A stretch of DNA of 64,000 nt. Origin: an uncultured Collinsella sp. GTDB lineage: Bacteria > Actinomycetota > Coriobacteriia > Coriobacteriales > Coriobacteriaceae. The position numbers were made by a program, and so were the translations under genes. Below, in pieces: positions 1 to 8,561 of this stretch; position 1 is the first letter of the stretch; the number at the start of each line of letters is the position of its first letter. The DNA lies in the NCBI GenBank assembly GCA_900768795.1, contig CAAGEH010000008.1, positions 62,001 through 126,000 on the forward strand, read 5' to 3'. The notes under the pieces are model-generated. The model was not told where the DNA came from and made no database searches. It saw only the letters and a list, made by a program, of their open reading frames with translations.

Positions 1-1
1 C

Positions 2-2446
2 GCAGCTGATGGCGCGACGGTCTCCATCGATGTCCTCGGCGGGCGCGATGTCACGTTCACGCAGGAAGATGCCGGCAAGACCTACAGTTACAGCGTTGCC
101 GAGAAAAACGACGGCGCACCGGGCTACACCTATGACTCCCCCGTACGCACGGTGACCATCGCAGTGAGCGATGACGGCACGGGTAAGCTCACGGCAACCA
201 CGACCGTTACCGGCGGCACCGTGGGCAATAAGGCCTACACCTACGTCACGGGCAAGACGTCCGAGGCGGCAAAGGTCCCGTTCGTCAACAGTTACTTCGC
301 CTCCACCGACGAGCAGGGCGGCTCGGCTGCGACCGTTATCGCCACCAAGGAAATGACCGGACGCCCGCTCGGCAACGGCGAGTTCACGTTCCACCTGGCG
401 TATGCAGGAACCGCCACACCGCTCAAGACCGTGCACAACATGGGTAGCACCGTTGATTTCGGAAAGCTCTCCTACGACATCGCGATGTTGGACGATTTGG
501 TCAAAGGCGGACGCGCGACTAAGAGCACGGCCGATGACGGCAACTTTATGTGGACCATCGAATACATAGCGTACGAGGATACGACCAATCTACCCGGCGG
601 CGTGAGCGCTGCCAAGCAGAGCTTCGCCGTAACTGTGCGCGTCACAGACAACGGCAACGGCAGCCTTAAGGCGGTCGCAACGCCTGCCGACGGCGGCGTG
701 TTCCGTAACGTCTATTCAACGGGCGACCCGATTCTCATGCAGCTCAACGGCGTCAAGAACCTGACTTCCGCCGACGGGCTTACGCCGACGAGCATCGCGG
801 GCAAGTTCACCTTCACCGTGACGGGCGAAGACGGCGCGCCCATGCCCGAGCGCACCACCGCCACCAACGATGAAAACGGCGACATCGATTTCGGCGGTAT
901 CACCTTTACGCTCGAGGACCTCAACCGCGCGCTGGGAACCGACAGCACCACGGACACCGATAGCACCGACGAGACAGAGACGCAGAGCGCCGACGCTGAG
1001 CAGCCGGCAGAAGCAGACGCCGCATCCGACACAACGAATACGCCGACAGCGGCAGCGGACTCCCCCGCACCCGAGACAAACGAGCCCGCACCCGCGGAAA
1101 ATCCCACCGCTGCAGCCAATAACGGAGACGGAGCGGCTAACGATGCAGGCGCCGAGCAGCAGATCGACATGATCATGGATGCCCCCGTTGCCGAAACGGT
1201 CGCCTTTACCCCCGCAAAAGCAACGACAGAAGAGCCTACCGACGCCGTGGATACGCTCGACGAGAACGAGTCTGCTGCCCAGGCGGTCAACGACGAGCAG
1301 ACGCCCGCCGGTCCGCGCTCCCATACCTTCACCTACACCATCACCGAAAGCGGAAGCGCCGCAGGCGTGACCAATGACCCCGCAAGCACGCGCACAGTTT
1401 TCTTCACCCTGACCGACGATGGCGCAGGACACCTGACCGTCACGCGCGACCCCGCCGATGGCCCGGCCTTCACCTTCACCAACAGCTATAGCGTGACGCC
1501 CGTCAACTCGAGCGTAACCGACCAGCTCGCGGTAACTAAAAAGCTCGAGGGCCGCGACCTTGCCGCCGGTGCCTTCACATTCGAGCTCCTCGAGGGCAAC
1601 GACGTGGTAGCAACGGGAACCAACGCCGCCGACGGCAGCGTCACCCTCAGCTCCATCACGTACGACAAGCCCGGCACGCACACGTACACGCTGCGCGAAA
1701 AGGGCGCGGGCACGGTCGACCGCGGCGTGACCTACAGCGGCGCCGCATACACCGTCATAACGACGGTCGCCGACAACGGCGACGGCACGCTCTCCGTAAC
1801 GCACGCATTCGAAGGCGCGGACGTTGCAACGTTCACTAACGTGTACGAAGCCGCCCCCGCAAGCGTCAAGATCACAGCAACCAAGACGCTCGATGGACGC
1901 AGCCTCAAAGACGGCGAGTTCAGCTTTACGCTCAAGGGCGAAGGCGATGCGAACGGTATCAACCAGACGGTCAAGAACGATGAGAACGGCAATATCGCGT
2001 TCGACGAGTTGACGTTCGACAAGCCCGGCACGTACACGTTTGCAATCACCGAGGTCAAGGGCGACGAGAAGGGAATGACCTACGACGACGCAGCCTATAC
2101 GGCAACCGTCACCGTTACCGACAACGGAGAAGGTCAACTCGAAGCGTCCATCGCCTATACCAAGGGCGAGAAGAGTGCCGATGCGATCGCATTCCATAAC
2201 ACGTTCGAGACGCCCGAAACCCCCGACGGCCCGAAGACGCCCGATACCCCCAAGACGCCGAACACCCCGGGCACGCCCAAGACGCCCGGGCGCCCGAGCT
2301 CCTCTGGTCCGACGCACACGATCAGCAAGATGCTGAGCCGCGTTCTCCCCGCAACGGGTGACGAGAGCACCACGGCAATCATCGTCGCGACGGCACTCGC
2401 CATCGCAGGCGCCGGATTCATCGTCTACGCTCGTCGCCGGAGCTAG
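2..2446 (+). CDS. LPxTG-anchored pilin-like adhesin, 3' portion (FctA/Spy0128-type isopeptide domains)
   Basis: The gene enters the window already open; the frame runs from base 2 with no start codon, so only the C-terminal part is visible. It holds at least five repeats of the streptococcal FctA/Spy0128-type pilin domain. Each has a Lys-bearing strand near a 'GR.L..GEF.F.L' motif, a 'Y...E' strand and a closing 'FTN.Y' strand, the arrangement that forms Lys-Asn isopeptide bonds in this family. The third visible repeat is interrupted by about 130 residues rich in Ala, Thr, Asp, Glu and Pro (about 935-1310). A Thr/Pro/Lys linker leads to LPATGD, a hydrophobic helix and an Arg-rich tail, so the product should be covalently wall-anchored by a sortase. 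The role as adhesin or pilus subunit is inferred from the family. A terminator follows; the next gene converges on it. Confidence 0.85.
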   Translation, partial: AADGATVSIDVLGGRDVTFTQEDAGKTYSYSVAEKNDGAPGYTYDSPVRTVTIAVSDDGTGKLTATTTVTGGTVGNKAYTYVTGKTSEAAKVPFVNSYFASTDEQGGSAATVIATKEMTGRPLGNGEFTFHLAYAGTATPLKTVHNMGSTVDFGKLSYDIAMLDDLVKGGRATKSTADDGNFMWTIEYIAYEDTTNLPGGVSAAKQSFAVTVRVTDNGNGSLKAVATPADGGVFRNVYSTGDPILMQLNGVKNLTSADGLTPTSIAGKFTFTVTGEDGAPMPERTTATNDENGDIDFGGITFTLEDLNRALGTDSTTDTDSTDETETQSADAEQPAEADAASDTTNTPTAAADSPAPETNEPAPAENPTAAANNGDGAANDAGAEQQIDMIMDAPVAETVAFTPAKATTEEPTDAVDTLDENESAAQAVNDEQTPAGPRSHTFTYTITESGSAAGVTNDPASTRTVFFTLTDDGAGHLTVTRDPADGPAFTFTNSYSVTPVNSSVTDQLAVTKKLEGRDLAAGAFTFELLEGNDVVATGTNAADGSVTLSSITYDKPGTHTYTLREKGAGTVDRGVTYSGAAYTVITTVADNGDGTLSVTHAFEGADVATFTNVYEAAPASVKITATKTLDGRSLKDGEFSFTLKGEGDANGINQTVKNDENGNIAFDELTFDKPGTYTFAITEVKGDEKGMTYDDAAYTATVTVTDNGEGQLEASIAYTKGEKSADAIAFHNTFETPETPDGPKTPDTPKTPNTPGTPKTPGRPSSSGPTHTISKMLSRVLPATGDESTTAIIVATALAIAGAGFIVYARRRS

Positions 2447-2505
2447 CGCAAAGGCACCGGAAGGACGACCTTCCATAAGGGAGCCTGACTCGACTCCCTG
2501 ACCGC

Positions 2506-2546
2506 ACGGGACCTGCCAATTCCCCTGGGCAGGTCCCGTTTTTGTA
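2506..2546 (+). terminator. Rho-independent terminator of the adhesin gene
   Basis: A perfect 12-bp inverted repeat (2506-2517 with 2528-2539) closes a 10-base loop and is followed directly by a T-run. It lies 60 bases after the adhesin stop. Confidence 0.85.
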
Positions 2547-2650
2547 TATTTATCTCCATTGCTTTTATCAATTTGCGCGATCAGAAACACCGCTACGGCA
2601 GGGCATGAACAGCCATGCCGCCAATGATCGGGCAGGGCGGTCCGCGTTGC

Positions 2651-4153
2651 CTACGACACGTCCGTCCAGGTCCAAAACGCCTTAATCAAAGCGGCACGAG
2701 AAGACGTATCGGTTTTCTTATTCATCGAGCCGATATGGCGATAAAGCGTTGAGCGAGAGAGATAGAGACTATCGGCAATCGCCTGAGCGCTTTCGTCCGA
2801 ACTCGCGATGGCCTGCAGGACCTCGCGCTCGCGCGGCGTAAATCCATACGCCGCAGCAAAGCGCTCCACGCGCTCTTCGAACGAAAGCTCGTGTTCAACG
2901 CTCACCGACGCCACCTCAAAAGACGCGGCGGACGCGGAGGCGTTGTCCGCATCAGCACCCGAGGCTCCGTCCGAGACAGGTCCACGCAACAGGCCCGACT
3001 CATCGTCCCCCAAACGCGTAAGCAGCGACGTGGCAATACCGATGAACAGCACGATTGCGGCGGACACGGCGCCCAGTACATCGCCCTTGGTCACCAGCGC
3101 AACGGCGGGCGAGCTCACCAAAAGCGACCCGATATTGTTGACGATGCGCCCCGCGCTCGGCCACAGTTCGCGCATGCGCATATTCGGCGCGATTTCCATG
3201 TACGACGTGGTAAAAAACACGACAAAAAAGCCGGAGCCCAGATAAAAGACAAGGGCGCCCAAAAGCGGGTTACCTCCGCAGATCAGCACAAAGAGCGAAA
3301 TCGTGGACAGCATGGCGACCGACGTCATGATGATGTTCATATAGCGGCGTCTGTGCGTATCGAAGAGCAAGCCGGCGACCAGAGCGCTTGCTGCGAGAAT
3401 CAGACGCGACCAATCGCCCAAGTCGATACTTCCCGAGGCATGCGAGGCGGTAAGCGCCGCATTGAGCGCGGCAAAAATTCCCGTAAGGCAGAACGTCGCA
3501 ACGTTCAAACGTGCCACGGTCGTTTTCGACTCCTGCGTCGGGGCGTCTCCGGCAATCGAGCTGCCGTCCCACGCAAGCCCTTCCTCCGCTGGAGACTGGG
3601 CAACCGCATGCAAGATGCTCACCGAGACAATTGCCAACACAACAACCAGGCCCTGTTTGACAATCTCAATCGGAACGAGCATATGGCACGCGAACTGCAG
3701 CACGACGCTCGCTGCATACGCGGCGGCGACGGCGCGCGCCGTATACGGAGAGCCCGCGTAGCGCCGAGCGACAAACGCATGCGCCGCGCTCCCCACATAT
3801 CCAAGCGAGGCAAACGCAACGAGTCTGCCCACGATAACAACCCATGCCCGCTCGGCGATAAGCATCAAGATGAGCGCTGAGGTCGTAAGCGTTCCGATGA
3901 GAATGGACACGTTATGGCGCTGTTTGGGGTGCCGGTAGTAAAGAAGCGGACGCACGAGGAAGCCGATAACGCTCGCTCCCAAAATGAGGCTTTCGAATGC
4001 CGGGACAAGCGATGCGGCAAAGAACGTTTCCATACGCGCATCGAACATATACATGCCTGCAAGGAACACAAAGAAGAAGCACGCGAGAGCGCAGAGCTCA
4101 AATCGCCCCGCATACAGCCAACTCGGAGTATGTTTTGATTCGTGCAGGCTCAC
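2651..4153 (-). CDS. LuxR-family regulator with N-terminal multi-pass membrane domain
   Basis: The 500-residue product has two parts. About residues 1-375 form many hydrophobic segments (I count roughly 10-12), resembling an MFS-like membrane domain. After a Ser/Ala/Asp-rich linker, the last 65 residues are a LuxR/GerE helix-turn-helix, with the 'FTPREREVLQAIA' start and 'IADSLYLSRSTLYRHI' recognition region. This architecture is common and expanded in Coriobacteriia, where ligands are mostly unknown. The predicted start is GTG at 4153, preceded by AGGA. It converges on the adhesin gene and diverges from pth, so regulation of the adhesin or of the surface proteins further on is possible but unproven. 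No sensor or kinase gene lies next to it. Confidence 0.85.
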   Translation of the reverse strand: MSLHESKHTPSWLYAGRFELCALACFFFVFLAGMYMFDARMETFFAASLVPAFESLILGASVIGFLVRPLLYYRHPKQRHNVSILIGTLTTSALILMLIAERAWVVIVGRLVAFASLGYVGSAAHAFVARRYAGSPYTARAVAAAYAASVVLQFACHMLVPIEIVKQGLVVVLAIVSVSILHAVAQSPAEEGLAWDGSSIAGDAPTQESKTTVARLNVATFCLTGIFAALNAALTASHASGSIDLGDWSRLILAASALVAGLLFDTHRRRYMNIIMTSVAMLSTISLFVLICGGNPLLGALVFYLGSGFFVVFFTTSYMEIAPNMRMRELWPSAGRIVNNIGSLLVSSPAVALVTKGDVLGAVSAAIVLFIGIATSLLTRLGDDESGLLRGPVSDGASGADADNASASAASFEVASVSVEHELSFEERVERFAAAYGFTPREREVLQAIASSDESAQAIADSLYLSRSTLYRHIGSMNKKTDTSSRAALIKAFWTWTDVS

Positions 4154-4446
4154 GCGCTAACCGTCCTGACCGTTACCGTTGAATCGAGATATTTTACTTT
4201 ACCACCTTCTTGATTACTCTCCCATTCTTGCGATGTCTCGGACTGTCGTGTTGCGAATTGCTGCGCAAACGGCGCGTTTGGCAGCCGCAACGGGAGTTGG
4301 TACGTCACCCGCGCGACTCGACCTGCTCGCAATCATCGTGGGAGCCGCGATTTGACAGCTGCAGCGGTGTCGCGCAGGCGCCGCGATTTGACAGCCGCAA
4401 CGGTGTCGCGCACCATAGCAAGCGATAAAACGATGAAAGGAGCAGC
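4154..4446. promoter_or_regulatory. Divergent intergenic region between the LuxR-type gene and pth
   Basis: This 293-bp region must carry promoters for both divergent genes. The LuxR-side half is AT-rich (about 4185-4230). The pth-side half holds the 36-bp tandem repeat. I could not define -35/-10 pairs with confidence. The pth ribosome-binding site is GAAAGGAG at about 4434-4441. Confidence 0.45.
4344..4412. repeat. Two 33-bp near-identical direct repeats (36-bp period) upstream of pth
   Basis: The copies at 4344-4376 and 4380-4412 differ at two bases and are separated by three. Each begins GCCGCGATTTGACAGC and ends GGTGTCGCGCA. A degenerate third copy of the central part (GCGTTTGGCAGCCGCAACGG) is visible at about 4273-4292. 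The array ends about 35 bases before the pth start codon, so it lies in the leader or promoter of pth. I do not recognise it. Confidence 0.8.
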
Positions 4447-5076
4447 ATGGCAGCTGCACAACCGATGAAAATCCGCATGGTCGCAGGACTCGGCAACCCG
4501 GGCGAGGAGTACGAGAACACTCGCCACAACGCCGGCTTCTGTACCATCGATGCGCTCGCACGCCAAGCGGGCGTCACCTATTGGAAAAACCAGGCGGGCG
4601 CACTTGTCGCCATCATCAACATCAACGATGCCGAAGAAGAAGGCGGTAAGCGCCAAATCGTGCTCGTCAAGCCGCAGTCGTACATGAACACCTCGGGCGG
4701 TCCCATTTCCAAGTTGTGCCGTGAGTACAAGATTCGCCCCGAAGAGCTGCTCGTGATTCATGATGAGCTCGACATTCCCGCAGGCGACGTGCGTGTCAAG
4801 GTAGGTGGCGGACACGCCGGCCACAACGGGCTCCGCTCGATTATCGACAAGCTCGGTAGCCGTGACTTCAGCCGCATCCGCACGGGCATCGGCAATCCTC
4901 CGGGCCGCATGGCGGTAGCAGATTTTGTGCTCAAGCAGCTACGAGCCAAAGAGGCCGATGACTTCGCCGACACATGTGCTCGCGCCGCAGAGGCTGCCGG
5001 AATAGCACTCGTCCACGGCGTCATCTTTGCGCGCGACCACGTAAACGGCTCTGCCGCCAACAACGGCAAGCATTAA
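4447..5076 (+). CDS. pth: Peptidyl-tRNA hydrolase
   Basis: This cytosolic enzyme cleaves the ester bond of peptidyl-tRNAs released from stalled ribosomes, recycling tRNA. The 209-residue product has normal length for bacterial Pth. Family motifs are clear: GLGNPG with Asn17, NTRHNAGF with the catalytic His27, the YMN motif after KPQS, HDELD with the catalytic Asp, and GGHAGHNGLRS with the tRNA-binding Asn. ATG 4447 follows GAAAGGAG at good spacing; a second Met at residue 7 is the position where many homologues begin. It is followed by its own terminator, so it appears monocistronic. Confidence 0.97.
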   Translation: MAAAQPMKIRMVAGLGNPGEEYENTRHNAGFCTIDALARQAGVTYWKNQAGALVAIININDAEEEGGKRQIVLVKPQSYMNTSGGPISKLCREYKIRPEELLVIHDELDIPAGDVRVKVGGGHAGHNGLRSIIDKLGSRDFSRIRTGIGNPPGRMAVADFVLKQLRAKEADDFADTCARAAEAAGIALVHGVIFARDHVNGSAANNGKH

Positions 5077-5228
5077 ATAGGCAGCGGGAAACGAAGTGCT
5101 TCGGCACGCAAGGCGGCCATCCTCGAATCCGAAGAGCAACCATTCCATAATCTGAGGAGCAGCCATTCCCGCCATCGCGAAAACACCGTGTGCACCGGCC
5201 TTTACCCTTTCCGAAACCACACGGACCG

Positions 5229-5268
5229 CCCCACGTAGACAATGTCGTTTACGTGGGGTTTTCTTTTA
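5229..5268 (+). terminator. Rho-independent terminator downstream of pth
   Basis: The stem pairs 5229-5237 with 5250-5258 (CCCCACGTA/TACGTGGGG), with an extra GAC/GTC helix inside the loop, followed by TTTTCTTTT. Confidence 0.85.
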
Positions 5269-5323
5269 CCTATCCAAAAATACCGCCCACCAATAAGCCC
5301 TATATATCGCCATTCCTCAAGGG

Positions 5324-5430
5324 TATAATCGGCATCGTATGCGTGCATATCGCCATGCCGCCTACGCGTCGTAAGAGAGGCCGGCTCGCCTGCATCAGCT
5401 GGCAAGATCTGGCCTCTGCAATAAGAGAGG
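5324..5430 (+). promoter_or_regulatory. nfnAB promoter and possible leader hairpin
   Basis: A perfect TATAAT lies at 5324-5329, without an obvious -35 box. The presumed leader contains AGAGGCC at 5376-5382 that can pair with GGCCTCT at 5411-5417, and TAAGAGAGG occurs twice (5372-5380 and 5422-5430). The second copy is next to the nfnA start and provides its ribosome-binding site. The hairpin could affect translation, but this is inference. Confidence 0.45.
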
Positions 5431-5436
5431 GGTTCT

Positions 5437-6279
5437 ATGTACAAGATCCTTGAAAAGACGCAGTTCTCTGAGAAGGTGTTCAAGTTCCGCATCGAGGCGC
5501 CCGCAATCGCCAAGCATGCGCACGCTGGACAGTTCCTCATGGTTCGCGCCAACGAGACCGGCGAGCGCGTGCCGTTTACGCTCGCGGGCTGGAACGGTGA
5601 TGAGGGCTGGGTCGAGTTCATCTTTATGGTGATCGGCAAGACCACCGAGATGCTGTCCACCTACGAGGCCGGCGACTCCCTGCGCGATGTCGTGGGCCCG
5701 CTCGGCGTTCCCACCGAGATGGCAGACGGCCCCTGCGCCGTCATCGGCGGCGGCGTCGGACTCGCCATCGCCTTCCCCGTGGCCAAGCACCTGGTCGAGA
5801 CCGGTCACGAGGTACACGCCATCATGGGCGCCCGCACCAAGGACCTCCTGCTGCTTGAGGACCAGTTCCGCGGGCTGCTCGACGACGACCACATCCACAT
5901 CACCACGGACGATGGGTCATATGGCGAGAAGGGCGTTGTTACCGCCCCGCTCGAGCGCCTGCTCCAGAATAAGGCAGTGAGCCAAGTCTTCTGCGTCGGC
6001 CCCGTTCCGATGATGAAGTTCTCGACGCTCACCGCAGAGAAGTACAACACGCCCATCACCGCCAGCCTCAACCCGGTCATGGTCGACGGCACCGGTATGT
6101 GCGGCTGCTGCCGTGTCGAGGTCGGCGGCGAGACCAAGTTCGCTTGCGTCGACGGCCCCGACTTCGATGCCACCAAGGTCGACTGGAACGACCTCCGCGC
6201 ACGTCAGGCTGCATACCACACCGAGGAGAAAGAATCCCTCGAGGCCTATGAGGAGGGGAGCTGCGCATGCCACAAGTAA
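5437..6279 (+). CDS. nfnA: NfnA: FAD/[2Fe-2S] subunit of NADH-dependent ferredoxin:NADP+ oxidoreductase
   Basis: This is the small subunit of the electron-bifurcating transhydrogenase NfnAB, which couples NADPH oxidation to reduction of ferredoxin and NAD+ (or the reverse) in anaerobes. The 280-residue product has an N-terminal flavodoxin-reductase-like FAD barrel, with RVPFTLAGW near residue 47. A nucleotide-binding half follows, with GGGVGLAIAFPVA near residue 105. A C-terminal cysteine cluster (MCGCCRVEV and, nine residues on, FACVDGPDF) fits the [2Fe-2S] site. Homologues are also annotated as sulfide dehydrogenase or dihydroorotate dehydrogenase electron-transfer subunits (PyrK-like). The partner gene decides for NfnA: the stop overlaps the nfnB start by 13 bases, implying translational coupling. 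Confidence 0.9.
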   Translation: MYKILEKTQFSEKVFKFRIEAPAIAKHAHAGQFLMVRANETGERVPFTLAGWNGDEGWVEFIFMVIGKTTEMLSTYEAGDSLRDVVGPLGVPTEMADGPCAVIGGGVGLAIAFPVAKHLVETGHEVHAIMGARTKDLLLLEDQFRGLLDDDHIHITTDDGSYGEKGVVTAPLERLLQNKAVSQVFCVGPVPMMKFSTLTAEKYNTPITASLNPVMVDGTGMCGCCRVEVGGETKFACVDGPDFDATKVDWNDLRARQAAYHTEEKESLEAYEEGSCACHK

Positions 6280-7676
6280 ACGGTCGTTTTGTTCCTGATA
6301 TGAAGTCGCCGCGTACCCCGGATAACGAGGAGCCGGCAGCCGAGCGCGCTTGCGATTTCCGCCCGGTCGACAAGGGCTTTACCGAGGAGATGGCTCTTGC
6401 CGAGGCCAACCGCTGCCTCGACTGCAAGAAGCCGCTCTGCGTTCAGGGTTGCCCCGTCAACATCAACATTCCCAAGTTCATCGAGCAGATCCGCGACAAG
6501 AACTACGGCGGCGCACTCGACACCATCCGTGAGGAGTCCATGCTTCCCGCCATCTGCGGTCGCGTTTGCCCGCAGGAGAACCAATGCGAGGGCAAGTGCA
6601 TCCGCGGCAAGAAGTCCGAGCCGGTCGCTATCGGCCAGCTCGAGCGCTTCGTGGGCGACCAGCCCGAGCTCGCATCCACGCCCAAGATGGCTTCCAAGAA
6701 CGGCAAGAAGGTCGCTGTCGTTGGTTCCGGCCCGTCCGGCATCACCTGTGCCGGCGAGCTTGCCCGCAACGGTTTTGACGTCACCGTGTTCGAGGCGTTC
6801 TTCACCGGCGGCGGCGTGCTCGTCTACGGCATCCCCGAGTTCCGTCTGCCCAAGGCAGTCGTCAAGCGCGAGATCGACGGTCTCGAGGAAATGGGCGTCC
6901 ACTTTGAGTACAACTCTGTCGTGGGCAACATGGCCACGGCTGACGAGCTCTTTGAGCAGGGTTTCGACGCCATCTACGTCGCTACCGGCGCTGGCCTGCC
7001 CAAGTTCCTCAACGTCCCCGGTGAGAACCTGCCCAACGTGTTCTTCGCCAATGAGTACCTCACGCGCGTGAACCTCATGAAGGCAAACAAGTTCCCCGAG
7101 TACGATACGCCCACCAAGCACGGCAAGAACGTCATCGTCTTTGGCGGCGGCAACGTCGCTATGGATGCCGTGCGTACCGCCAAGCGTCTGGGCGCCGAGC
7201 GCGCAATCATCGCCTACCGCCGCACCGAGGCGGAGATGCCCGCACGTCGTGCCGAGCTGCATCACGCCAAGGCAGAGGGCGTCGAGGTCATGCCGCTCGT
7301 CTCCCCGCTCGAGTTCATCGCCGGCGAGGATGGCACCGTGTGTGCCGTCAAGGTCCAGAAAATGGAGCTCGGTGAGCCCGATGAGTCCGGCCGTCGTCGT
7401 CCTATTCCTATCGAGGGCGCAGTCGAGACAATTCCTTGCGACGTTGCGATTTCCGCTATCGGCACCAACGCCAACCCCTTCGCCAAGAAGATCGGCGGCA
7501 AGATGGAGCTCAACAAGTGGGGCTACATCATCGCCGACGAGGAGACCGGCCAGACGACCGATCCTCGCATCTGGGCTGGCGGCGACATCGTAACCGGTGC
7601 CGCAACCGTCATTTTGGCCATGGGTGCCGGCAAGAAGGCCGCCGCTTCCATCACCAAGAGCTTGTTGGGCGAGTAA
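6267..7676 (+). CDS. nfnB: NfnB: FAD/[4Fe-4S] subunit of NADH-dependent ferredoxin:NADP+ oxidoreductase (GltD-like)
   Basis: This is the large subunit of NfnAB, homologous to the NADPH-dependent glutamate synthase small subunit. Of 469 residues, the N-terminal third has two cysteine clusters for [4Fe-4S] centres (CLDCKKPLCVQGCP and CGRVCPQENQCEGKC). Next come a FAD Rossmann motif (VAVVGSGPSGITCAGEL), a second dinucleotide fold (VIVFGGGNVAMDA) and a C-terminal IWAGGD motif of the family. No glutamate synthase large subunit is present, which supports the Nfn assignment over GltD. The start lies inside nfnA behind GGAGGGGA. Confidence 0.93.
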   Translation: MPQVNGRFVPDMKSPRTPDNEEPAAERACDFRPVDKGFTEEMALAEANRCLDCKKPLCVQGCPVNINIPKFIEQIRDKNYGGALDTIREESMLPAICGRVCPQENQCEGKCIRGKKSEPVAIGQLERFVGDQPELASTPKMASKNGKKVAVVGSGPSGITCAGELARNGFDVTVFEAFFTGGGVLVYGIPEFRLPKAVVKREIDGLEEMGVHFEYNSVVGNMATADELFEQGFDAIYVATGAGLPKFLNVPGENLPNVFFANEYLTRVNLMKANKFPEYDTPTKHGKNVIVFGGGNVAMDAVRTAKRLGAERAIIAYRRTEAEMPARRAELHHAKAEGVEVMPLVSPLEFIAGEDGTVCAVKVQKMELGEPDESGRRRPIPIEGAVETIPCDVAISAIGTNANPFAKKIGGKMELNKWGYIIADEETGQTTDPRIWAGGDIVTGAATVILAMGAGKKAAASITKSLLGE

Positions 7677-7705
7677 CTCGCACACAGACATACAGCTAGA
7701 GCTGC

Positions 7706-7745
7706 AAAAGACCCGTCGAGTATGCGCTCGGCGGGTCTTTTTGCT
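7706..7745 (+). terminator. Rho-independent terminator of nfnAB
   Basis: A GAC-rich stem (AAAAGACCCG with CGGGTCTTTTT) closes around 7706-7743, just after the nfnB stop, and ends in a T-run. Confidence 0.85.
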
Positions 7746-7935
7746 TGACGCGGTGACACACGGACAAGGATGCGAATGCGAAGCCTTACCGATGCTTTCT
7801 CGTGCTCTTTGCAAACGATTCAATCGATTTGGATACAAGCACCAGGCCAAATGTCCTGCCAAAAGCGCTATCAAAAGCATCGACTCAAGGGGACACGCTA
7901 AAAGCGGCAACGCAGACCCAACGTCAACACGGGCA
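7746..7935. other. Non-coding gap between convergent nfnB and NlpC-like gene
   Basis: About 190 bases. I see no convincing gene or second terminator here for the convergent gene on the minus strand. Confidence 0.4.
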
Positions 7936-8493
7936 TCAACTCAAATCCAGATGCGCCAACCAGCCCCAGCGAGGCTCTCGCATGATCCCATAGGTACTCA
8001 ACCATAAATCGAGGGGGACGCATCGCACCTCAGAGGCGGCGCAATCCATCATCGTGTTGTCGCCGGCATACAGGCCAACATGGCCGTAACGCAGACCATT
8101 TGCCGAATAGGGAACCTCCGGAACGGCAACTACCATTCCAACTTTGAGTTCTGTCAAATTCATGCTCGCACAGTAGCGTTCATACAGGTCGAACGCATGA
8201 CCGCAGATGTGGCCAAATCCCATCCATGCCCAGACCGCCTCTACCCATGCAGCGCACGCATTGTCCCCGCTCTGAGGAACCGAATAGGCGATTTCGACCA
8301 CGCGCTTCTGCATGGTAGACGCATCCATCGCTGCCTGCGGAGCTCCTGTTTCACCGCAGGGAGGAACCGGACGCCAAGCAGGCTGGCCCCATTTGGTCAG
8401 CGGCCCACCGTCCGCGCTGCAACCCTGCTCGAGCATCCTCTTATGCTCGAGTTCCTCAATCAATCGCTCGCGCGGCGATACCCTACGCTCCAT
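7936..8493 (-). CDS. Putative NlpC/P60-superfamily protein, no visible secretion signal
   Basis: This 185-residue protein begins with a charged helix (about 1-25). Its C-terminal 120 residues resemble an NlpC/P60 or CHAP-type papain fold. A Cys sits at the head of a helix (NACAAWVEAVWAWMGFG), and a His lies about 60-70 residues later in a 'YGHVGLYAGDNTMMDCA' strand, the usual Cys-His spacing. In known members these residues cleave gamma-D-Glu/diamino-acid bonds or amides. There is no signal peptide or membrane helix, so a wall hydrolase role would require another export route. The fold call comes from motifs only. The gene sits downstream of an unusual phased repeat that could be its control region. 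Confidence 0.6.
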   Translation of the reverse strand: MERRVSPRERLIEELEHKRMLEQGCSADGGPLTKWGQPAWRPVPPCGETGAPQAAMDASTMQKRVVEIAYSVPQSGDNACAAWVEAVWAWMGFGHICGHAFDLYERYCASMNLTELKVGMVVAVPEVPYSANGLRYGHVGLYAGDNTMMDCAASEVRCVPLDLWLSTYGIMREPRWGWLAHLDLS

Positions 8494-8561
8494 TACAATT
8501 CACAATCCGTTCTCAGCCGCCCGCTCTCTTTAAACCAATAATAGCGACCCCTCCAAAGTAT

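Noticed and set aside
716..2590. Long open frame antisense to the adhesin
   Set aside because: It mirrors the codon bias of the sense gene, has no ribosome site and encodes no recognisable domain.
5437..6279. Annotation as dihydroorotate dehydrogenase electron-transfer subunit (PyrK)
   Set aside because: No pyrD is adjacent and the gene overlaps a GltD-like partner, which is the NfnAB arrangement.
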